Shown piece after piece: positions 55,595 through 64,000 of a DNA stretch of 64,000 nt. Position 1 is the first letter of the stretch, and the number at the start of each line of letters is the position of its first letter. The position numbers were made by a program, and so were the translations under genes. Source of the DNA: Chlamydoabsidia padenii (lineage: Eukaryota > Mucoromycota > Mucoromycetes > Mucorales > Cunninghamellaceae); assembly GCA_025330725.1 (NCBI GenBank), contig JAIWND010000055.1:1-64000 (forward strand). The letters run 5' to 3'. The notes beneath the pieces are model-generated. The model was not told the origin of the DNA. It worked only from the letters and a program-made list of their open reading frames with translations, and ran no database searches.

Positions 55595-58500
55595 TTAAGT
55601 GTCGTAAGCCAGGATGGTATTCAGATTTCGTTCCACTTCAGCAACCTCCATTCCTTTTCTTGATGCATAGTCTTCAATTTGATCCTTGTCAATCTTGCCC
55701 ACAGCAAAGTAAGTACTCTTTTCGTGTCCAAAGTAAATCCCACTGACACTGGCAGGAGGGTTCATGGCCAAAGAGTCGGTCAAGGTGATACCAGTTTGTT
55801 CAGCAATATTTCCAAGTTCCCACATTGTCTTCTTTTCAGTATGATCGGGTTGAGAAGGATAACCTAAAAATAAAAAATAAAAAGTGGGTTAACATTCATG
55901 GGTGAAATATCACTATATTTTATTTTTACCTCCTGCAGGACGAATGCCCTGATATCGCACAGCAAAGAGATCAGAAGCCGATAATTCTTCTTCGGACGCA
56001 TACCCCCAATCCACCTTGCGGACATCTTCATGTAGTAATTCAGCAAACGCTTCCGCCAAACGATCCGCCAACGCCTTGGCCATGATAGACGAGTAATCAT
56101 CTTGGTCATCGTCGTATTTTTGCACCATTTCATCACATCCAAAGCCAGTACTGACAGCAAACATACCTACATAGTCAGCAACATTGGCTGATTTGGGAGC
56201 GACAAAGTCAGAGAGACAGTAGTAAGGGTCGTCCGTTTCCTTTTCAGATTGTTGTCGCAGCCCATAAAAGGTAGCCTTGACTGATTCACGAGATTCGTCT
56301 TCATAGATTTCAATATCGTCACCATTCGAGTTGGCAGGATAAAAGCCAACAATACCACGAGCGCGCAACAATTTCTTGTCAACAATTTCTTTAAGCATCA
56401 CCTGAGCATCATCAAAGAGTCGTCGAGCTTCAGGTCCCACCGCTTCATCATCAAAGATCTTGGGGTAGCCACGGTTAGGGTAACGACCACGCAGTTGGAA
56501 GACTTGGAAAAAGGGGTTCCAATCGATACGGTCCAATAGTCTTTCCAGAGGGTAATCATCATATACTTTGGTGCCGAGATAAGTAGGTTTGCCAGGAGGA
56601 GGGGTAGCAGTCCAGTCAATGTGCATCTTTTTATCTCGAGCAGCAGATAAGGACAATAGGCGTTTTTCTTCCAAACCTTCATAGTATTCTTCACGGAGTT
56701 CGTCGTATTCTTCGCGAATGTCGTCGGCAAAGTCTTCCTTGAGGTCATCGTTCAGCAAACTGGCGGCCACAGGGACACTACGGGAGGCATCCAGCACATA
56801 GATCACAGGGTTTTGGTATTGGGGAGCAATCTTGACCGCCGTATGCATTTTACTTGTTGTTGCACCACCAATAAGAATAGGGATTTTTAGACCAGCTTTT
56901 TGGAATTCCTTGGCCACAATCACCATTTCTTCCAAGGAGGGAGTGATCAGTCCAGACAAACCAACAATATCCGCTTTTTCTTCGATAGCCGTCTTGATAA
57001 TCTTGTCACATGGTACCATCACACCCATATCAATCACCCGATAGTTGTTGCATCCAAGGACGACACCACAAATGTTCTTGCCAATATCGTGTACATCTCC
57101 TTTGACTGTCGCCATGACAATGGTTCCATTCCCCTTGATTTCACCACCACCAGCGGCTTCCATGTCTTGTTCTTTTTCGACCTTGATATATTCCACCAAA
57201 TGCGCCACCGCCTTTTTCATTACACTACAAGAAAAAGAAAAAGAAAAAAGGTGAGTCATTCATCATGATTATTGTCTTGTTATTTTGTTCACATCTTACC
57301 GAGCAGATCGGATGACTTGAGGTAAAAACATTTTGCCTTTACCGAATAGATCACCCACAACATTCATACCAGCCATGAGAGGTCCTTCAATCACATTAAG
57401 AGCACGAGGGTACTTTACCTTGTCTTGACGAGCTTCTTCGGTGTCCTCCAAGATGAACTTCATGATACCCTTGACCAAAGCATGTGTGATTCGTTCAGTA
57501 ACAGGCCAGGTACGCCATTCTTCGAGATCTTCATCCTTCTTTGCATCTTTTGAGTGAGCCTTTGCATATTCCAAGAGTTTTTCCGTCACATCAGGGTCGC
57601 GATTCCATACAGCGTCTTCACAAAGAGTCAACAAGTCCTTGGGGATATCATCATACACGGTCAAGAAACCAGCGTTTACAATGCCCATGTCCATACCAGC
57701 CTTGACAGTGTGGAATAAAAAGACAGAGTGCATAGCTTCACGTACCTTGTCCATACCACGGAAGGCAAATGACAGATTGGATACACCACCACTGATCTTG
57801 GCACCACGAAGATTTTTCTTAATTCCATAGCACGCATTGATGAATTCGACAGCATAGTTATTGTGTTCCTCTAAATCAATGCAAAAATATAAGATGTTGT
57901 TGTTAATATCATACTAAACACAAATTCAATACTTTTTTTATTCTTCCTTCTTCTTCTTACCCATGCCCGTAGCGATAGTGAGAATGTTGGGATCAAAGAT
58001 GATATCAAAAGGATTGAATCTATCAAAAAAGAATGTGAGTGCAGTTGTCCTAACGGTTTGCCTTTTCTTTTCCTTATCATTACCCAACTTTGTCAACCAA
58101 GATATTGTAAGACCGAGTACAGATTTCGAGTTTTCGATCAGCTTCGGCAGCTTGTCCAACTTCATCAAACTGAAAAGAAGATCGTTAGCAAGTCGTTTAT
58201 AGAATCCTTGACTACTTACCGCCATGACAACAACAGCAGCACCAAATCGCTTAATGATCTTGGCCTTTCGGACAAAGTCTTCTTCACCTTCTTTCAAAGA
58301 GATAGAGTTGACGATACATTTACCTTGAGCGCACTTTAGACCAGCTTCAATAACAGCAAAGTTGGAGGAATCAATCATCAGTGGTACACGAGCACAATCA
58401 GGATCAGAGCCAAGCAAGTTCAAAAACCGAGTCATTGCCGCCTTGCCATCCAAAAGACCTTCGTCAAAATTACAATCCACCACCTGAGCACCACTTTCCA

Positions 58501-60225
58501 CCTGGGCGCGAGCAATGGCCAGAGCTTCTTCATATTCCCCTTTCAAAATATGGCGACAGAATTTTCTTGACCCAGCAACGTTACACCGTTCCCCAACATT
58601 GACAAACCCAGTGGTCGAGTTGACAGTGAGGACTTCCAATCCAGACAAAACCATTTCATCAGTGTTCTTTTGAGGTTTAGGACGAGGTGAGTATTTTCTG
58701 CACACTTCGGCAATAGCCTAATAAGGATACAAAAAACAAGAGTTGGTCATCCATTCTATGCATTATTTACTCTTTTATACTCTGGTTCTTACCTTAATAT
58801 GTTCAGGAGTGGTACCACAACAACCGCCAACAATAGTGATCAATCTTTCCTTGGCAAAAGGTTCAACGTTAATAGCCATTTGAGCAGGACTTTCATCGTA
58901 TTCACCCATAGCATTTGGTAGACCCTACGTTATGTCAAAATCAAAGGTATTGTGTTAGGGCACATGAAAGTATTCCATTCATCTGAATCCAACCAACTTA
59001 CTGCATTAGGATAACATATAATATGAGCATCGGTAAATCTGCTAATATTTTGGATAAAAGGTTTCATTTGGGGAGCACCGAGAGCACAGTTGAGACCAAA
59101 AGCCATAGGTTCGGCATGGCGAAGAGAAGTGACAAAAGCTTCACCAGTTTGACCAGACAAAGTACGACCACTTTGATCCACAATGGTACCTGAGATAAAG
59201 ATAGGCACCTTTGGACGTCTATAAAAAATAAGGGAGGGGGAAGGGTTAATTCATGATGGATGATAGGGCTATTTGTGGATTCTTTTTTTGCAGTCTTACT
59301 TGTCTTCTTCCATTACAACATCAATGGCAAAGATAGCAGCTTTGGCATTCAAGGTATCAAAGATAGTTTCCACCAATAAGATATCAGCACCACCATCAAG
59401 TAAACCACGGATTTGTTCAGCATAGGCTTCAACGAGTTCATCAAACGTCACATTTCTGTAAGCGGGATTTTCAACGGAAGGTGAGATGGAAGCGGTTCTG
59501 TTCGTTGGACCGATGGCACCACATACAAATCGAGGGATGCCTGTTTCTTCCCAAACCTAAATCATATACAAGTTCATTATCCCCGAATAAATAGATGATT
59601 CCAGATACTTACGTCAAGACACGCCTTTTTAGCCAAAGCGGCTCCTTCCTTATTCAATCGATATGCATAGGCTTCTAAACTATAATCCAATTGAGCAATG
59701 GATGTCGAACTAAAGGTATTTGTTTCCACCATATCAGAGCCCGCTTCCAAGTATTGTCGGTGAATGTTGTAGATAGCATCAGGTAAAGTCAATGTCAGTA
59801 AATCATTGTTGCCGCGTAGATCTTTGGGTGAGTTGATGAATTCCGTTCCTGTACATAGTATAAAAAAGTTAGTATCCTTTCTTTTTTTTTTTTTTACTAC
59901 CCAACGTTTCAAGTGCCTTACCGCGAAAATGCGATTCTTGTAACTTGAGCCTTTGTACCTATAATTGAAGACCGAGTTAATTCTAATAGCTCCAGTCGTT
60001 TTTCACTGCCTTTTCTTACCATAGTACCCATCGCGCCATCAAGCAGAAGAATTCTCTTCGCAAGCGTTTCCTCCAAGTAGGCAAAGACATCTACCAAAAA
60101 AAAAAAAATAATTGGTTGTCAGTTAGTTTTCATTCAAATGGGACATTATCAGGCAAGAGAAAGAATAAAGTGTTCATGCAAGCTGAGGTTTCTTTTTTTG
60201 TTTTATTACCTATAGGTTCGGGCAT
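55595..60225 (-). CDS. Cobalamin-dependent methionine synthase (MetH/MTR)
   Basis: About a dozen exons, some 1,250 residues, full length. The order of domains is complete: homocysteine-binding barrel ([29 protein letters not shown] with the zinc cysteines), methyltetrahydrofolate-binding barrel ([43 protein letters not shown]), cobalamin cap and Rossmann domain ([20 protein letters not shown], where His is the cobalt ligand; [13 protein letters not shown]) and the reactivation domain ([39 protein letters not shown]). Cytosolic, it makes methionine from homocysteine and methyl-THF. The first coding exon is only 16 bases (60210-60225, MPEPI plus one base). B12-dependent synthase is lost in Dikarya but kept in early-diverging fungi. 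Confidence 0.96.
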
Positions 60226-62042
60226 ATTTCAAATATATAAAAAGGTCGAAAAAAAAAAAAAGGAAAGAAGGAAAAAAAAAAAAAAAAAAATCAAGATGGC
60301 AGATGTTGAAAGATCCACCCAATCAGCATTGTGCAATTTTTTAAAATTCAATCGGCGATCGGCGACCCTTTTGTGGCACCTACTTTCATTACGATACAAC
60401 ACTTTGAAAAAAAAAAAGGGACCTTTTCATCATGGCTTATCAACACAATGATCCTTTGAGATGTTATGCACTTGACCTGTTTTTTATACTCCATGATCCT
60501 GAGCCCACTTGATACAAATGGAGAGCTCGCTCGCCGGATGATTCTCCATACCAGTAGAATATGAACCTGTTAGCGATCTCTTGTTTTCTAACGAAGGGTG
60601 GATGGATCTGACCCACATTTTAAAATCTCAGCGCTTAATAAAGGATTCATTCAGTCAACGGTGACTATCGCACGTGCACATTAATGAACAAAAGTCCAAT
60701 AAGCCCTGGGCCAAGACTCTTAATGAAATCGACAACTGGCATTAGCGGGATTTGAAAATCAAGAAATGCTTATTTTACCGGCGGATCTCTACATGAGTTC
60801 GAACTACCCAGATGATTTGACTGATGTTTGGAGTGTGTACTTTAAATACTATTGAAATGCATTCCTGAAAGTTTTAGATCAAACAGATGATTTAATGTTT
60901 TTCATACGCCAAAAGAGAACCACACACCCCACGGGATCTAAAAATGAGGCTGTAAGTGCAAAAAAAAAAAAAAAAAAAAAAGAAAAAAAAAAGTCGAGGT
61001 GAAAAAGGGCAGTATCAGGCCTCACTCAGTTACCAAACCGATGCCAATAAACCAGGAGTGTATTTTTATGATGTATTCTCAGACTAATCGAGGAAGATCC
61101 TAGTGGAATGTTCGTCGAAATTAGGGTTCACACGCTGAATTGCTTGTAATCAGTTGGCATTTAATCCATAGCATCCTTTCCCATTTAAAGCCCGCTTTTA
61201 TGTGTTGGGCGTTAAGGATTTGAGAGATGGTCAATCAAGAAACACCAACCGGAAGCATCAAACATGGGAACAGCTACATTCTTTACTGATGTATCAGGGG
61301 TACAATCATCCGCAAACAACAAAAAATCAAAACAGAAATGTGGTCAATAAACAATAAAAACCCCATTCATGCATGCACCAAGCGGGCTTTGAAACGGGGA
61401 ATCTAGTCCTAGACAACAATGTGCAGTTATAGGTGATGGGACCATGCCATCATTACTGAAGCAAAAGCCGGTCAGGGGTCAAGAATGCGCTGGAGCCATC
61501 AATCTGAATCCGGTGTATGTTTTATACTAAGTCTATATATATATATATATATATATCAATAAAAATGCTTGTTACATCTTTTACATTGTTTTACTTTTAG
61601 CAATAAACAACTCTGAATAGTCATCAACTTGAGTGCTTATCACAGTTTATGTGTTAAAGTGTGGGTGATGAGTGCCATAAAGTGTGGAGTATCATGGGCG
61701 GGTGTTTAATGTTGCTAATGCTGGATAGGTAAGACGGCCATGCTGCTTGGAGCCCGACCTCCAAGCCATCTGTAATTTTTTGAAAGCGACATTACCTTCA
61801 AAATGTGCGTCAAGTAAATACTGTATATAATTATGGAGGATAAAAGTAGCCTATCTGTCAACTCTATTCCATGTGTCCAGGAAATGGGTGGGACCCGTTC
61901 AATAATTTCATATTCCGACTTGCATGAGCTCGTTGAAACAAAAAAAAAAAAAAAAAAAAAAAAAGCGGAGGTTCCTCTTTTCCGTTCTCTTCTTTCCCAT
62001 TAATACTGATCTTTACAATAATTACTTGCACTTGACTATCCC
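60226..62042. other. Gene-poor 1.8-kb spacer upstream of MetH
   Basis: No gene seen. A-rich tracts lie just upstream of the MetH start (60250-60260 and 60274-60290) and at 60961-60990. Motif copies are at 60745-60756 (exact), 61184-61195 and 61382-61393, a TA microsatellite at about 61534-61557 and an A tract at 61941-61964. Small frames lack composition or context to support them. Confidence 0.45.
60745..60756 (-). promoter_or_regulatory. TTCAAATCCCGC motif far upstream of MetH
   Basis: Exact copy, reading GCGGGATTTGAA on the plus strand, about 520 bases upstream of the MetH ATG and so further than in other genes. Confidence 0.45.
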
Positions 62043-62651
62043 ATGGTGAATAAAAAGGTCATGGTGGGCAATGAACGCTTCTCCTCTCGACCACTCGACC
62101 AAGATGAAGAGACAACCAATAGACGACCGACCTTGCGACATGCGGTAAAACGAAGATCGAGTGGTGCCAGGTATATGAAACGATCGAATTCATGGCAAGA
62201 CACCACTCAACAACAAGCACTCACATCCATCAGTTCCACCACGATTAGCACCAGCCCACCATCCATTGTGTCTATAAGGCAATGTGCCAAACCAGTCGAA
62301 CAAACCTTCCATGCCACTGCCAATCACCATGCATCTTTCTACTCACCTGCCGCCAACACGTTACGTTCGGTTACGAATCAATCACCTTTGGTCTCACATT
62401 TTATCAATCAGTCAGATCCACAGGACCATGACTATCTTTATCCCATGTTATCAAGTCTACGCCGTTGCCTGGTCGCCAAATCCGACTCACAACCAAGTCA
62501 TTTACTCTATGTGGATCAACACATCATGGCTCATCGACATCATATCAGACAAATCTTGGATCATTCCGACAATCCCGTGTCTTCCTCTCCTTCACCTACA
62601 CCTACACCCTGGGTTGCATCACTTTGGGATCGGGTTTGGCATAGGTTTTAG
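62043..62651 (+). CDS. Basic Ser/Thr-rich protein of unknown function
   Basis: A single-exon frame of 202 residues. The N-terminal third is basic (RRPTLRHAVKRRSSGARYMK) with RRSS and KRSNS sites that would suit PKA-type kinases. The rest is Ser/Thr/His-rich, ending PWVASLWDRVWHRF. No membrane segment or signal peptide is seen. A TA-rich leader and an AATAAA near 62698 support transcription. The family is not recognised. Confidence 0.5.
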   Translation: MVNKKVMVGNERFSSRPLDQDEETTNRRPTLRHAVKRRSSGARYMKRSNSWQDTTQQQALTSISSTTISTSPPSIVSIRQCAKPVEQTFHATANHHASFYSPAANTLRSVTNQSPLVSHFINQSDPQDHDYLYPMLSSLRRCLVAKSDSQPSHLLYVDQHIMAHRHHIRQILDHSDNPVSSSPSPTPTPWVASLWDRVWHRF

Positions 62652-62832
62652 CAATAGTTTGTAGAATAGTATGGTATTGTATATATAGTTATTTGTCAAT
62701 AAAGATCTTTGTTTGTTATGCATAATATAAATGGTATTAATAGTTTATTCAAAGATAGTAATCATTAATGGGGAGGATAGTAAAATGTACAAGTAATAAT
62801 AATAGTATGTTAAATAGTATGGTGGTTTAACA

Positions 62833-64000
62833 TCATAAGAATCCAGATTCTTGTAATAACCGAGTAATCTTTTCATCTTCTCGTTCCCTGTATATATATA
62901 TAAAAACCAAGTTGATCAATACATTATCATCCTACTTCTTTTTTTGTCTTTACCTAGGTTCCAACTCTAAACTTTTATTGTAAAGCTGTTCTTCGTCCTG
63001 TGTACTTTTAAGATTGTTTTCGATAAACTTTTGTAATTCATCGACCGGCGTGAGTTGATAATAAGTAGATTGGTATTGTTGTATTTCGCGAATGACTTCG
63101 GCAGTCTTCGCCCGCTTGGCAAAGTTGATGAGATCCTTGGACGTTTTCAAATAATCCGCATTACCGTCCTCGATAAAAGTCAAGTCCTGTAGATAAATCC
63201 CCAAAAAAGGAATGCACGGCGGGTTAACAGAGTGGATAATCGCGCGGTATTCAGTAAAATTCCGATTGGCCCCCATCAGTTTACGAATATGCGACAAGAT
63301 TTGTAGTGTTCGAGCCCCCACCATTTCCCATGTGCGTTTCAGTCGACCCACCGCGCTATTGTCAAACGCAGAGAGGATGGCCATACATGTGTTGAAATTG
63401 TTGAGTTGTCGACAGCGTTCGGCGATCTGTACCCAGTGTTTGATGAGTATGACCCGTTTTTTCACTTCGAGTTGACTGAGGATGGCATCGGATACCCAAG
63501 AGGTCACTTGATTACAGTATTCGATCGATGCCTTAATATTTGTCGCCACGTGTGCTTCTTTGGACCACGCCTTGTTCAAACATTCCACCGGTCGAATCGA
63601 GTTATACAGTTTAAAGTCCATGATCGTCATTTGTCGAGCTATTTCGAGAGGGTCAATGTCCAACAGCCGGATTTTTTTTCGGTTGCGAGGAAGAATGGGT
63701 AATGGAGGCGCCGTGGGTAGTGTAAGCACCATCTTTTTTAATCCGTCACCAGTGGCTTCTTGTCGTTTCTTGATCAGTCGTTCCAGTTGCTCGGCCGAGA
63801 ATTGCAACGTGCTTCGGATCGTTGTCGTTGTGAATTGTAATAGTTCGTCAAGGATCACATGATCGTCTTCATTATAGTACTGTTCCAGCCAATTCTTCAG
63901 CACATTGAACACCCGTAATCGAATCAGTTTGAGTTTTTTGTTGTTCCAAATGTCCAGTTCGTGTTCGGTCAATCCTCCCGGAGGTGGGCGTGTATATCGT
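62833..64000 (-). CDS. RasGEF (CDC25-type exchange factor), C-terminal part, cut by window edge
   Basis: The frame is open to the right edge, so the N-terminus lies outside. Visible are the RasGEF-N region (RLRVFNVLKNWLEQYYNED), then the catalytic CDC25 domain: PLEIARQMTIMDFKLYNSIR, HVATNIKASIEYCNQVTSWV, IKHWVQIAERCRQLNNFNTC, MAILSAFDNSAVGRLKRTWE and PCIPFLGIYLQDLTFIEDGN, all family landmarks. The last exon gives EREDEKITRLLQESGFL with the stop at 62833-62835. It would activate Ras at the membrane. Any SH3 or other N-terminal module is unseen. Confidence 0.93.

Overview
This is a eukaryotic nuclear sequence, almost certainly from a filamentous fungus of the Mucoromycota (Mucorales type). Genes are dense and interrupted by many short introns (about 55-110 bases) with GTAAG-type donors and CTRAC/TACTAAC-like branch sites. 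Promoters and introns carry long A or T homopolymers, and regulatory proteins carry Ser/Gln/His-rich tracts. A cobalamin-dependent methionine synthase is present, an enzyme that Dikarya lack. The genus is not certain; an Absidia-like mould is a guess.

Layout, left to right. 0-6.3 kb: a possible gene end, a predicted 80-residue membrane protein assembled from three exons, a Ser-rich orphan protein, and a 15-exon DUF255/thioredoxin-fold protein (SPATA20 family) whose reading frame depends on 7- and 11-base microexons. 6.8-11.5 kb: a large fold-back mobile element whose arms each hold an HTH-only transposase remnant, a minisatellite and ~240-base repeat units, followed by an LTR-like sequence and a tRNA-Met(CAU). 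11.8-16.7 kb: a membrane-anchored coiled-coil protein, a zinc alcohol dehydrogenase and its broken tandem copy. 16.9-31.2 kb: RFC3 clamp loader subunit, a Hal/Npr-type kinase, an ArfGAP protein, the TFIIA large subunit, a transcription factor with two Zn2Cys6 clusters, and CCZ1. 31.5-38.4 kb: an accessory zone with small TIR elements, a cut-down SNF12/SMARCD copy, Swi3/TIPIN-like and F-box relics, and an orphan protein with a partial duplicate. 38.7-64 kb: kelch-BTB protein, mitochondrial carrier, MAK16, RXT3, AN1 zinc-finger protein, PEX14, PPG1 phosphatase, a Golgi-type glycosyltransferase, MetH, a Ser-rich orphan and the C-terminal half of a RasGEF running off the right edge.

Most genes are unrelated housekeeping functions and do not form a cluster. 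What links many of them is a recurrent 12-base sequence, TTCAAATCCCGC, in either orientation. It lies about 90-240 bases upstream of many start codons, in introns of the dehydrogenase pair, and as a one-mismatch form inside the mobile repeat units. This is the strongest candidate here for an undescribed system: a shared promoter element that mobile repeats may have spread. Exon joins were made by hand from splice motifs, reading frame and protein family fit; where stated, joined exon lengths summed to a whole number of codons.
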